Assembly (NCBI GenBank): GCA_004431415.1
Contig: QPMI01000453.1
Location: 186,001-250,000, forward strand
DNA length: 64,000 nucleotides
Direction of reading: 5' to 3'
Source: Cyanophora paradoxa
Lineage: Eukaryota > Glaucocystophyceae > Cyanophorales > Cyanophoraceae
Part shown: piece by piece, positions 23,901 to 35,200 of the stretch
Position numbering within the stretch: position 1 is the first letter of the stretch
Layout of the letters: every line of letters begins with the position of its first letter
Program-made: the position numbers and the translations under genes
The notes under the pieces: generated by a model
Database searches by the model: none
The model's input: only the letters and a program-made list of their open reading frames with translations
What the model was told of the DNA's origin: nothing

Positions 23901-25998
23901 GGGTGGGAGGGGGGCTACGGCAGGGGGAAGGAGGGTGCGGGCGGGAGAGGGGAAGGGTGGAAAAGGGTGCGCCTCCGGGGAAAGAGGGGGAGGGGGAAAC
24001 GAAGGCACGGGGAGGGGCGGGGCGGGGGACGGCGGTGGGGTGGGGAGGCGGGGGGAGGAAGGGGGAAGAAGGAGGGAGGAGGGGGGGGAGGGGGGAGGGG
24101 GGGAGGAAGGTAGCTTGAGGGAAGGGGAGGGGGAAGGGGAGAGGGACGGGTGGGGGTGCGGGTGGGGGGTACCCTCGTCGACCCAGCGCATGCCTGCCTT
24201 CGGAGTCAGAGCGCGCGAGCGCGAGCGCACTTGCGAAATGAACTGAGAGGCCGCACCGGCAGTGAGCTGCATCTCGTCGAACCTGCGGCAGCGACAGGGG
24301 GCCCGCGGCCGTCGGCGGCGGCGAGGCGGACGAAGGGGCGAGGGCGGGCGGGGCGGGGCCGAAGGCGCACCAGCAGGAGAGGCCCCGGGCGAGCAGCGCG
24401 TCCTTCACCGCCCGCACTCTGCCCGCGTCCGCGTGCGCTGCGCCGCCCACCGCCGGCGTCGGCGCCGCGTCGCGCCGGCCGCCGCGCGGACGGGGCGCAG
24501 GGCGCACCGTACGAGATGAAGACGCGCGTCGCGGGGGCGTCGGCCGGCAGCTCGCCGCGCGACCAGGCCGGGCCCGGCGGCTCCTGCTCCCGCCCCTCGT
24601 CCCGCCGGCCCATCCGGAGGAGGGCCCGCGCGGCGCGGCCCTCCGCGCCGGGCGCTGCCGCCGGGCGCCGCCGACGGGCGACGCGCTGCAGGGCATCGGC
24701 GAGGGCTTCGATGCGGGTGTCGTAGCCGGCCTCGCCGGGCCGCCCGATGGGCCGCGTCCACTGGAACTGGCGCAGGCGCATGTCGAGGCCGCCGGGCGCC
24801 GCCGCCAGCGCCGCCTCCGGCTGCTCCACGAAGACGGGAAGCACGTCGCAGCCGCCGTCGATCGCTGCCGCCCCCGCCGCCGCCCGCGTCGGCCCCGAGC
24901 GCCGCGGGCGGGGCGGGGCGGGGCGGGGCGGGGCGGGGCGGGGCGGGGCGCGGGGCGGGGGACCGTCGTTGAGGGCCTCGAGGCAGGCGTCGGCGACGAC
25001 GGAGGCCGCCGAGGCGAGGAAGAGGAACGCGGCGCACTCGCACGCCCCGCCGCCCGGGACCCCGACGCACCCCTCCAGCACCCCGCCCCGCCCCCGCCCC
25101 CGCCCCCGCCCCCGCCGCTGGAAAGGGGCCGGTCAGCTCGCGGGGCGCGGGCGGGGCGCGGGGCGCGGGGGCGGGGCGGGGCGGGCGCGCCAGAGGCCGA
25201 GACCGTAGTACTCGCGCAGGTCCGCCAGCAGCTCCGCCGCCCGCCGCACGTCCGCCGCCGTCCCGCACACGTGCACCCACGCCCCCCGCCGCCCCGCCGC
25301 CCCGGCCCGCGCCGCCGCCCCCGCCGCCGGCTCGAGCTCCCCCCGCCCGCGGGGCCCCGCGGCGCCTTCGTCTGCTCGCCCGCCCCGCGCGCGTGGGCCG
25401 GAGCCGAGCGGACCGCCCCGGGGCACGGGGGGCACCTTTCCCATCGCCCGCTTCCATCGCGGCGGACTCGGCTCCTGCCTGTGCGTCCGCATCCGCTGGT
25501 CGCACCGGCGGCACCTCTTGAGGCAGCGGCTGTAGCGTGCCCGTGGTCTCTGAGGAACGATGGCTCACGATCAGACGCGCGGCCTCCATCGGCGGGCCAC
25601 GCGCACGCGTACGCACCCGCGGTCGGGGGCGGCAGAAGGTGCAGCCTTGCGGCGGGCGCGGCGGTCGCCGGCGAAGGCACTTGTACTGCGGCCGCGGCCG
25701 GTTTCGACGACGGCGGGTGATCATCATCATGAAGCTGCGCGGCCGCGGGCGCCTTCGCTGGCGGCCGCGGTACCGATGGAACAGAAGCTGCGCGAAGGAC
25801 GTTGTAAGCTTTCGGACCATGGCCAGCCCCGCATCTGATCATGACACTTTGACCGCAATGCATGCGCACCCGAACCGGCCACTGGGGAGGCTGCAGCTGC
25901 AGGGGCCGCGGGCGCGCCTCGCACGCCTTCAGAACTCGAAGCACCGCAGCCCCTGCGCGATGTGCGGCCGCGGGTTGGCGTTCATTGCATTCATGCAC
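14948..25998 (-). CDS. TIR-TIR-NACHT-pentapeptide-WD40 STAND protein, copy 1 (one frameshift)
   Basis: Minus-strand exons (5' start uncertain, near 25.5-26.0 kb). First TIR about 25190-25300, 24965-25080 ([12 protein letters not shown]) and 24508-24864. Second TIR 24508 end (TRVFISYG), 24371-24437, 24173-24282, 23646-23723 (LVFFASAKS) and 23512-23567; splicing forms YCGGEEF, placing a glutamate where NADase TIRs have the catalytic one. Linker 23137-23433 and 22847-23078. NACHT 22219-22774: Walker [11 protein letters not shown], Walker [12 protein letters not shown], then SCRTEYL. Helical part 21966-22147, 21737-21903, 21593-21666, 21378-21532, 21213-21312, 21098-21156, 20852-21039. Pentapeptide repeats 20555-20790 ([10 protein letters not shown]). 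Then 14 WD40 exons and tail exons 15456-15596, 15294-15362, 15147-15205, 14948-15079. Phases agree except for a missing base at about 22712, where copy 2 has one more C; copy 1 is thus frameshifted after Walker A or carries an assembly error. The architecture fits STAND immune or cell-death NTPases; the role is inferred. Confidence 0.85.
15701..20486 (-). repeat. Array of 14 single-exon WD40 repeats, copy 1
   Basis: Fourteen exons start (plus coordinates) at 15701, 16083, 16439, 16795, 17151, 17519, 17875, 18237, 18587, 18943, 19299, 19667, 20017 and 20367. Each is 126 nt, phase 0 at both ends and 42 codons, except the first in reading order (20367-20486), which is 120 nt. Introns are about 220-255 nt and nearly identical. 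The frame is DGRRIVSGS-x-D-x-SVRVWD, then an LQLQGHT core, then x-x-V/I-x before SVAVSA. The variable positions, from 15701 upwards, are R/T with DEVT, D/K with RDVT, W/N with GEIR, A/K with HYVD, L/T with GEIR, A/K with ESVY, W/T with YPVF, A/R with NPVF, L/T with GLIY, D/R with RDVT, W/T with DYVN, D/R with KTIF, D/R with GPVT, and the short copy with SYVN. The exon before the array ends [12 protein letters not shown], the first strand of the propeller. Confidence 0.93.
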
Positions 25999-26299
25999 TC
26001 ATGATCGATATCACATGCGCATGCAAGATCGTGTCCGGCTCTCACATTCTCGTCCGGTCCGCCGGGAGCGCGAGTGATCGGGAGCTGCTACCTGGCTCAG
26101 CTTCTCAGCTTCACAGCTTCCCGAATCCCCGATTAGCGATTCTGGGGTATCCAAGAGTTCGTCGGAGGAGAGTTGTACCCCCCATCAAGCCGAAGACTGG
26201 GCCCGAAGTCTCCCGAAGAGTGTCGCATCGCCGAGTCGGGGCACGGACATCGGAACGAGGATGCTAAACGCGCTGGAGGAGAGATTTGGCAGCGTAGCG

Positions 26300-28360
26300 T
26301 GCGGACGCAGGAATCGATGCGCCGAGCAACGATCGTGGCCAGCTCGAGCCGCGCGCATGCGCACGTGAAAAGCTCTGCGCTGGCTGGTCCCGGCCGCGCG
26401 ATCCGAGTCGCGTGCGCGACGCGCGGGCTTCTCTTGTTCTGCGTCTGCGTCTGCAGCTGGAATGGAGATGCCGCGGAGCCCCTTCCTCGCCCGCTCCTCG
26501 GGCCGCCGTTAGCGCTCTCCCGGCCCGCGAGCCGCTCAGCGCCGGCAGCCGCGGGCATCTCCTCCTTCTCCGAGCAGTGCGCGCCTCCCGTCCCTCGCCC
26601 TACGCGTCCGACGCCCCTGTTCCGAATCCCTCTTTCTTTTCTGACGCCCCTCGAGCTCGTAGGCGGGACGACGTGCACCCCCGTACCTGCACTCCTGCGC
26701 CGGATCCATCCCGGTACCCTCCCTGCAGCCCTGTACCCCCTCCGCTAACTCCGGATTCACCCCCCCCCTCTCCCGCAGATTGCCTAGCGGCGGCGCAGGC
26801 CCGCCTGCTCGGGGGCGCGTGCGACTGTACCCGCGCCCCTCCGAAGCCGTACCCCTCCCAGGTCCTTCTTGACGGGGCGCGAACCCGTTGGACTAGCGCT
26901 CTCTCTCGGCGCTGTACCCCCTGCTCCAGCGCTGTACGCGCACCCCGTGCGCTCGCACCTGCCCCCCCTCTCCCCCTCCCTCCCCCCCCACCCCCCCCTC
27001 CCCCCTCCCCTTCCCCCTCAATTCCGCTCACGAAGGCCGGCGCCTGCTAAGCTGTTTCGGATTCCCCGCGCCGCCCTGACCCCGCCTGCAGGTTCAGATC
27101 TAAGCCGCGGGCTCGCCCTCGCCTCATCGCCCCCTGGCCGCCCTCGCCGCCCCCGCCGGGGCGCCCCGGCGAGCCCGCCGCCGCCCCTCGTCCCCCCTCG
27201 CTGCCCGGCCCGCCGCCTGCCCGCCGCCGGCCCGCCGCCGGCGCCGAGGGCGAGGCCCAAGGGCGCCCCCGCCCCGCGGCCGGCCTCGGACCCGGCGGGC
27301 CGCCCCCCGCCCCCGCCCGCGCCCCGCGCCCCCGCCCTCGGCGCCGGCGCCGGCGAGACCCACCAGGGCGAAGCAGGCTCGCAGAGGGGCCGCACCTCGC
27401 TCGCCCCCGCCGTCCGGCGCCCCGTCCCTCTGCCCGCAGCCCCTCCCGGTGCCGTACCCCTCCTGAGGGAACAGGCCCGCTCGAGCTCTCCGTACCCGAT
27501 TTTAGAAATCCAACAGCCTTCGTTCGAACTCGTTTCTTCCTGACGAGTCTGCAGCTGATGGAGAGCCGCACGCGTACCACAGAGGCCGTCGCTCGTCCAG
27601 GAGACCTGTACACGTACCCCGTCCCCCCCCCCCCCCGGTCCCCGCCCACGCCCCATCCCCGCGGCAGGCCGCCGGCGTCTCTCTTCGAAACCGGACCGGC
27701 GCCAGCGCACGGGCGGGCCACGCCTGACGTCTCTCTCTCGCTCGCGGGCGGGGGCGCGGGGCGGCGCGCCGGTCCCGGCCCACCCCGGCCCGGCCCAGCC
27801 TGGACCCCGCGCCGCCCGCCGCCCGGGGCGGGAGCTCGTTCCTCTTCTCTTCGCGCTCCTCTCCTCTTCGCGCTCCTGGCCCGGCCCGGCCCGGGCCCGG
27901 GCCCCGCCCCGCCCCGCCCCGAACCGACCCCGCGCCGCCCCCCCCCCCCCCCCCCCGGGGGCGGGAGCTCCTCCCCGGCCCTCCTCTCCTCTCCCCGCCG
28001 GCCCCGGCCCGCGCCCGCCGGCGCCCGCGCCGGCGCCGGAGGCCCCCGCGCATCCGGAGGGCCCTCCTCCGGGTCTTCTCCCCCCCGCCTCCCCCCCCCC
28101 CCCCCCCCCCCGCTTTCCTCGGGGCAGGCGGGGCCCGCGGTCTGCGGGGTACCGTTCATCCTCGCACCGATCCCGGGGCCAGGGGCGCGCGCCCCGCCCT
28201 CGCCGCCGGCCCCTCGAGATCGCTCTCCCCCGGGCCCCCTCCCAGCCGCCCCCGCGCCCCGATCGCGACGGGCGCCCGGCCGGCCCGCCCGTCTCCGCGC
28301 ACCCCTCCCTTCCCCCCCCCCTTCCCTCCTCCTCCGCCCCCCCCCGGTTAGCCAAGAACG
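26300..28360. other. C-rich block between receptor genes, no convincing gene
   Basis: Long polypyrimidine tracts on the plus strand, ending in CCCGCAG-like acceptors, and many GTACCCC motifs suggest plus-strand introns. Short candidate exons such as that starting DCLAAAQA at about 26780 are partly conserved at 42.2 kb, but I could not chain them in phase. Indels in low-complexity stretches shift the longer open frames between the two copies. It may be a decayed or very divergent gene, or the promoter region of the receptor. Confidence 0.35.
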
Positions 28361-28653
28361 CTAGCTATAGCTATAGGGCTAGGCCTAGGATTCTAGGCAG
28401 TCCGCAACTATGTATTCGTAGAAATTGAAGTGCCTAATTAAATAATATAAATGTCAATTAATATTAATTCGAAGAAATTGAAGTGCCATGATTGAATCTC
28501 GCCCATCGGCATGCCATGATGGTCCAACTTGCGCAAATGCATGCGCATGCGCTGCAGCGAACTCGCGGTTTGTAGCCGGTTGTGTTGGCCGGTTATCGCA
28601 GGGAACAGCGCTGGCGTTGCGCATATGCATAGCGGTGCGGATGAATTCAAAAC

Positions 28654-31600
28654 GGAAGCTCAGGGGGGCTGGGCGAGCAGGCGGGGCGGGGGCGGGGTGG
28701 GGGAGAGCCCGGCGCCGGCGCCTCCCAGGAGGGCGGGGGGTACGAGCCCGTCCGCCTGCGCCTCGTCCGCGCGCTCCGATTACCGGAGTGTGTCCATCGC
28801 GGAAATGAAGTCGCCTGTACCCGGGCCCGCCGAGCGGAGGCGCCGAACCTGTACCCCATGGCCAGCCAGACCGCCCGAGGCTCATTAGGCTGAAAGTAAT
28901 CAAATCGAATGAAAGGAGATATAGAGCACTTGGTAGGCTCGAGCACTAATTACAAGCATCGAGCTCGAGCCGGGCCGCCCGCGGGCGCCAGGGTGAGAGC
29001 CCCGGATCTAGAGAGGGGGGAGAGCCCTGTAGCCCTCGCTAGCTATTTATAGCTGCACCCGTCGCCTCCGCCGCGCCTGCGGAGGACCTAGAACTAAACG
29101 GGGTACCGGAATACCCGCCCTGCTCCATCCGGGACGGACCTGGAGGCGGGCGGGGCGCGGGGCGGGGTGCCGGGCCTCCCGGGCCCGCCGCTCCCCCTCC
29201 GGCTCCAGCAGCCGCTGCAGCGGACCTGGAGGCGGGCGGGGCGCGGGGCGGGGTGCCGGGCCTCCCGGGCCCGCCGCTCCCCCTCCGGCTCCAGCCGCCG
29301 CTGCAGCGGACCTGGAGGCAGGCGGGGCGCGGGGCGGGGTGCCGGGCCTCCCGGGCCCGCCGCTCCCCCTCCGGCTCCAGCGGCCGCTGCAGCGGACCTG
29401 GAGGCGGGCGGGGCGCGGGGCGGGGTGCCGGGCCTCCCGGGCCCGCCGCTCCCCCTCCGGCTCCAGCGGCCGCTGCAGCGGACCTGGAGGCGGGCGGGGC
29501 GCGGGGCGGGGTGCCGGGCCTCCCGGGCCCGCCGCTCCCCCTCCGGCTCCAGCGGCCGCTGCAGCGGACCTGGAGGCAGGCGGGGCGCGGGGCGGGGTGC
29601 CGGGCCTCCCGGGCCCGCCGCTCCCCCTCCGGCTCCAGCGGCCGCTGCAGCGGACCTGGAGGCAGGCGGGGCGCGGGGCGGGGTGCCGGGCCTCCCGGGC
29701 CCGCCGCTCCCCCTCCGGCTCCAGCGGCCGCTGCAGCGGACCTGGAGGCAGGCGGGGCGCGGGCGGGGTGCCGGGCCTCCCGGGCCCGCCGCTCCCCCTC
29801 CGGCTCCAGCGGCCGCTGCAGCGGACCTGGAGGCAGGCGGGGCGCGGGGCGGGGTGCCGGGCCTCCCGGGCCCGCCGCTCCCCCTCCGGCTCCAGCGGCC
29901 GCTGCAGCGGACCTGGAGGCAGGCGGGGCGCGGGGCGGGGTGCCGGGCCTCCCGGGCCCGCCGCTCCCCCTCCGGCTCCAGCGGCCGCTGCAGCGGACCT
30001 GGAGGCAGGCGGGGCGCGGGGCGGGGTGCCGGGCCTCCCGGGCCCGCCGCTCCCCCTCCGGCTCCAGCGGCCGCTGCAGCTGCGCGCAGCGAAGCGAAAG
30101 GAGTTGGGCCCGGTGGGTCGTGTGGGAGACGGTTCTCAAGGGGACAGCGGTTTTAAGAAATTCTTGTGGAGATGGTTCTTAAGAGGGCAGCGGTATTATA
30201 TATAGGAGATGGTTCGTATAATATATTAAGAGGACGGCGGTCTCGTAGGAGATGGTTCTTGAGGGCAGCGACTGGGTGGTGAGCAACGAGGGAGTCCTAA
30301 GGCATGTTTATAGAATGGAAGATCCGATAGCGTGTAAGATGTTATAAGATGTTTTTATGAGACGGTAGGGGGCGTTGTGAGGCGCCGGAGCACGATCGCG
30401 AGGGTGTCCTGGGGGTGGTGGGTGGAGGCGGCGAGAGCATCTTTATAGATAGTTCCTATAGGAAATGGCTCTTAAGCGAACAGGTTCTTATAGGAAATGG
30501 CTCTCAAGCGCGCACGAGGGTGTCCTGCGGGTGGAGGGTGGAGGCGGCGAGGCCGGGGCGGGGCCGCCCTCGGAGCAGCGCGAGCTCCCGCCCGCCCGGC
30601 GTCAGGGCCGCCCGGTACAGAAAGGAGGCGCCCAGCGCCTCGGGCGGGCCCGCCGCGACGACCCCGAGCGCTGGAGGGGGCCGCCCGTCAGCAACCACGC
30701 GCGCGCCTCTCTCTCAGAGTGAACTAATTTATCATGGGCCCGGGTGCAGCTTGCGATCGTGGCCGACCGCGGGCCCCGCGCACCCCTCCCTCTCGAAACA
30801 AAGATAGAAATTAATTAATGAAGGCCGGCGCACCGGCGAAGGGCTTGGCCCATTCGGGGTTGCGGAGCAGGCAGACAACCTGGCGGCAACGTTAGCGTTA
30901 GGCTCGGGAGGGCTTGGGAGGGCTTCTTAGAGCCTAAGATTGCAGTAAGCTAGGAGCATCCAGGCCGAGGGCGTGGAGGCGAAACGAGGGCGAGGCTAAG
31001 TTTAAGAGAATCTAAATTGCAGAGAAGCTAGATGAAGCCGAGGATTTTTTCATACGATTCTAAGCTTCAGCTAAGCGTGGGCGCACCCGTGCGAGGCCGA
31101 GGGCGTGGAGGAGGTACTCGGCGACGGCGTGGTTCTCCCGGTCCGAGGGCAGCGCCAGCAACGCCGCCTCCACGCCCCGCGGCCCCACGTCCCCCGTCTG
31201 AGATGAGGTCAGAACGGAAATTGGGGGGTACGATTGCAAGGCGTGCCGAGAGGGGGGGGGGGGGGGGGGGGGGGGGGGAGGCAGGAAGGCGTCCCCCTGG
31301 CCGAGCCTCTAGAGAGCGCAACCTAGCATCTAGCCTAGCATCTAGCCCAGCGTGTTAGAGCGCTAGAGCGAGATACAGGCGCTAGGCCCTCAGCCTATCC
31401 CAGCCTAGCGCGGCCCGGCCTCTAGCCGCGCGGGCTTGGGAGGGACGGACCTGCTCGGCGAGGGCGGCGACGAGGGCGGCGACAGCCGCCCCCCCGTCGT
31501 CCGCCTCGCCCGCCGCCCGCTCCGCCGGGTCCGCCCCGGCGTGACGCGCCACGTGCAGCAGCCGCGGCGAGACGCCCCCGCACTGAAGCAAGGAAGCTTA

Positions 31601-31960
31601 AGAAAGGAAGGAAGGGGGCGGGGGTGGGCGTACCCCGGGGGCGGGGGCGGGGCTCGTGGCCGAGAAATCGCAGAGGGGCTCGCGGCTCGCAGAGCGCGAG
31701 GGCGGGCGGGGCCCGGCGGCCCCTTTGGCCTCCGGATCCGCCAGCGACGCCTCCGAGGGCGAGGGCGAGGGCGCGGGCGCCGGCGCCCTCCCGGTCCGCT
31801 CCCTGCATAGAAAGCGCGTCGAGTGAGGGGCAGTGCGGGCGGGCGGGCGTGCGGGCGGACGGGGGGGCGGGGGGGCGGGCGGCCTCGGGGGCGGCGGCCA
31901 GAGACGAAACGACGGGCGGGCCACCCGGCCCAGGCCGCCCGCCCGCCCGTGTCGCACAGG
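28654..31960 (-). pseudogene. 3' fragment of CPA2 antiporter gene (copy 2)
   Basis: On the minus strand it carries a degraded start at about 31900-31950 (LCDT, from the parent's nucleotide-binding exon), the DPEAK exon at about 31700-31800, 31451-31582 (CGGVSPRLLHVARHAG), the LPSDRENHAVAEYLL exon at about 31090-31200, the NPEWAKPFA exon near 30830-30880, the ASFLYRAAL exon at about 30510-30680, 11 copies of the 81-nt exon and the terminal exon (about 28654-28850). It breaks inside the TrkA-N domain exon, where the boundary repeat begins. The membrane exons are missing, so it is a truncated duplicate. Confidence 0.78.
29140..30079 (-). repeat. 86-bp tandem array, 11 copies of one exon
   Basis: Copies start at 29140 and repeat every 86 bp, one being 85 bp near 29761. 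Each unit is an 81-nt exon (LQRPLEPEGERRAREARHP and so on, 27 codons ending CLQ) plus GTCCG. Because 86 is not a multiple of three, each successive copy is read in another frame, and all three frames are open on both strands, which produces long artefactual ORFs across the array. Confidence 0.93.
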
Positions 31961-31965
31961 ACTGT

Positions 31966-32044
31966 CTACTAGCTATAGGGCTAGGGATAGGATTCTAGGC
32001 AGTCCCGAAGTCCTTCCCTAGCAGGTGCGCAACTGCGTAGAAAT
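31966..32044. repeat. Boundary repeat (copy at receptor 3' side, unit 2)
   Basis: Nearly identical to 14682-14760. It joins the truncated antiporter fragment to the 3' flank of the second receptor gene. Confidence 0.7.
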
Positions 32045-32232
32045 TAGAGTGCACGTGTACAAATATCAGTGAATATATATTAATTCGAGTTCCCGATCGT
32101 ATATCACACAACCACTGAGCCTCAGAGAGCCATTGAAATCTGATACCGAGCTTCGGAATTCTATTGCAATCAGGATGTGCTCGGGGTATAAATTGATGTA
32201 TACGCAATGATCACCATACTGCTGTTCTCTGT

Positions 32233-35200
32233 TCACCGCCGCTGCCCCGCGGGCTCTCCCCCCTCGGGCCCCGCATCGGGCGCCGCGGCCCCGCCGGCCT
32301 CGACGGCGCCGAGCTGCAGCAGCAGCCGCCGCAGCCGCGGCTCCAGCGCCGTCCCCGCGTCCACCTGCCGCCCCGCCCGCCCGCCTCGCGAGGGGCCCCG
32401 GCCCGGCCCCGAGCTGCGAGGGGGCGACGCACCCGCGCGCCGAGCGCCTCGAGGGCCGCCGTGCGAGCGATGCGCCGCGTGCAGCGGAAGGCCTGCGCCC
32501 ATACGCCGCGCAGCGCAATCGATGTCGGCGCCCGTGGTCAGCAGGGGCCGCAGGGGCTCCCGGAGACGGCGGCCACGCACGGGGACGCGCTCGACGGAGA
32601 GGCCGCGCGCGGGGCCCGCGGCGGCGAGCAGCGACCCCCCGCCCTGCCTCCGCCCGTGAGCGCCAAAACGCACGCTCACAAGGTTAAGGAAGCAGCAGCG
32701 GAACGCACGGAAAGCGAACAGACGGCGAATGGGACCCTCTGGTCTTGAGGGGTTTCAAGCTCGAGCTTGGGATCGCGCTCGGCAGGGACGGACGCCGGCC
32801 GCAGGTCGATGGGCTCTCCCGAGGGGAGCGCCCACGCCAGCGCGCGGCCCGAGGCCGAGCGCCCGACAACGGCGTCCTGCGCCGAGCGACCCTATCAGAG
32901 AAAACTGACGCCCCTCCGTCCCTCTGCCAGCGTGCCGAGCTCTCTGCCTGCCTCAGCCTAGCACTGGCTCCCCGCCCTGCGCACCGCCGAGACCGTCACC
33001 GATTGGACGTAGCCCGTGTAGCCCTGAAGCTGCAGCAGCTCCGCCCCTGTCTCCGCGTCCCACACCCGCACGGATCTGTCCTCGCTCCCCGACACGATCC
33101 GCCGCCCGTCCTGTGCATGCGCCCCGCCGCCGCGCCCCGTCGAGTCAGCGCCCCTCCGCCAGGCTCCAACGTTAACCTCGCCCCACTCCCCTCCGGACCC
33201 GCCCGCATGCCTTTAGATCTCGGTCCTGGCTCCGGGCCCTGGCCCCGGCCCTTCGCCTTTTTTGCTGCCCACGGAGCGCCCCGCACCTCCATCCCCTCGC
33301 GCTCTCTGCCTGCCTCAGCCTAGCACTGGCGCCCCGCCCTGCGCACCGCCGAGACCGCCACCGAATTGACGCAGTCCGTGTGGCCCTGCAGCTGCAGCAG
33401 CTCCGCCCCCGTCTCCGCGTCCCACACCCGGACGGAGTTGTCGTCGCTCCCCGACACGATCCGCCGCCCGTCCTGCGCCCCGCCGCCGCGCCCCGTCGAG
33501 TCAGCGCCCCTCCGCCAGGCTCCAACGTTAACCTCGCCCCACTCCCCTCCGGACCCGCCCACATGCCTTTAGATCTCGGTCCTGGCTCCGGGCCCTGGCC
33601 CCGGCCCTTCGCCTTTTTTGCTACCCGCAGGGCGCCCCGTGCCGCCATCCCCTCGCGCCCTCTGCCTGCCTCAGACTGGCACTGGCTCCCCGCCCTGCGC
33701 ACCGCCGAGACCACCACGGAGGTGACGTAGCCCGTGTGGCCCTGCAGCTGCAGCAGCTCCGCCCCCGTATCCGCGTCCCACACCCGCACCGAGTTGTCCC
33801 AGCTCCCCGACACGATCCGCCGCCCGTCCTGCGCCCCGTCGACACGCCCCATCGAGTCAGCGCCCCTCCGCCAGGCTCTGACGTCGCCCCGCTCCCCTCC
33901 AGACCCGCCCGCATGCCTTTAGATCTCGGTCCTGGCTCCGGGCCCCGGCCCTGGCCCTTCGCCTTTTTTGCTGCCCACGGGGCGCCCCGCACCTCCATCC
34001 CCTCGCGCTCTCTGCCTGCCTCAGCCTAGCACTGGCTCCCCGCCCTGCGCACCGCCGAGACCGCCACCGAGTAGACGGAGTCCGTGTGGCCCTGCAGCTG
34101 CAGCAGCTCCGCCCCCGTCTCCGCGTCCCACACCCGCACAGATTTGTCGCCGCTCCCCGACACGATCCGCCGCTCGTCCTGCGCCCCGCCGCCACACCCC
34201 TTTGCGTCAGCGCCCCTCCGCCAGGCTCCAACGTTAACCTCGCCCCGCTCCGCTCCGGACCCGCCCGCATGCCTCTAGGTCTCGGTCCTGGCTCGGGAGC
34301 CCCGGCCCCGGCCCTCCGCCTCTTTTGCTCCCCGCGGGGCGCCCCACCCGCCATCCCCTCGCGCTCTCTTCCTGCCTCAGCCTAGCACTGGCGCCCCGCC
34401 GTGCGCACCGCCGAGACCGCCACCGAGGTGACTTCGCCCGTGTGGCTCTGCAGATGCAGTAGCTCGGCCCCCGTCTCCGCGTCCCACACCCGCACGGATC
34501 TGTCCTCGCTCCCCGACACGATCCGCCGCCCGTCCTGCGCCCTGCCGCCACGACCCATCGTGTCAGCGCCCCTCCGCCAGGCTCCAACGTCGCCCCGCTC
34601 CCCTACGTACCCGCCCGCACCCCTTTAGATCTCGGTCCGTGCCCGCGGCCCCGGCCCAGCCTCGGCCCCTCTCCTCTTTTGCTACCCGCGGGGCGCCCTG
34701 CGCCGCCATCCGCTCGCGCTCTGCCTGCCTCAGCCTAGCACTGGCTACCCGCCCTGCGCACCGCCGAGACCACCACCGAGGTGACTTCGCCCGTGTGGCC
34801 CTGCAGCTGCAGCAGCTCTGCCCCTGTCTCCGCGTCCCACACCCGCACAGATTTGTCGCCACTTCCCGACACGATCCGCCGCCCGTCCTGTGCATGCGCC
34901 CCGCCGCCACGCCCCATCGCGTCAGCTCCCCTCCGCCAGGCTCTGACGTCGCCCCAATCCGCTCTGGACCCGCCCGCATGCCTCTAGGTCTCGGTCCTGG
35001 CTCGGGAGCTCCGGCCCCGGCCCTTCGCCTTTTTTGCTTCCCGCGGGGCGCCCTGCGCTGCCATCCCCTCGCGCTCTGCCTGCCTCAGCCTAGCACTGGC
35101 TCCCCGCCCTGCGCACCGCCGAGACCGCCACCGAGTAGACGTAGCCAGTGTGGCCCTGCAGCTGCAGCAGCTGCGCCCCCGTCTCCGCGTCCCACACCCG

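Larger units (their letters stand above)
12640..28360. repeat. Segmental duplication, unit 1
   Basis: This unit holds, in order, an antiporter 3' fragment, a boundary repeat, a STAND receptor gene (minus strand) and a C-rich block. The same order recurs at about 28361-43720. The antiporter part alone occurs a third time as the 3' end of the complete gene at 43.7-46.9 kb. Copies are close to identical over long stretches, and differ by substitutions, WD exon number, 86-bp repeat number and many 6-bp indels. Confidence 0.85.

Noticed and set aside
24880-25160. GGGGC-type tandem repeat as a separate satellite
   Set aside because: It lies within short GC-rich introns of the first TIR region and is only a local low-complexity expansion.
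26300-28360. A protein-coding gene in the C-rich block (long frames on both strands)
   Set aside because: The frames are low-complexity, are broken by indels between the two copies, and could not be chained by splice phase.
29039-30205. Long repetitive ORFs on both strands over the 86-bp array
   Set aside because: They arise because a non-triplet GC-rich repeat lacks stops in every frame. Only one 81-nt window per unit corresponds to a real exon in the parent gene.
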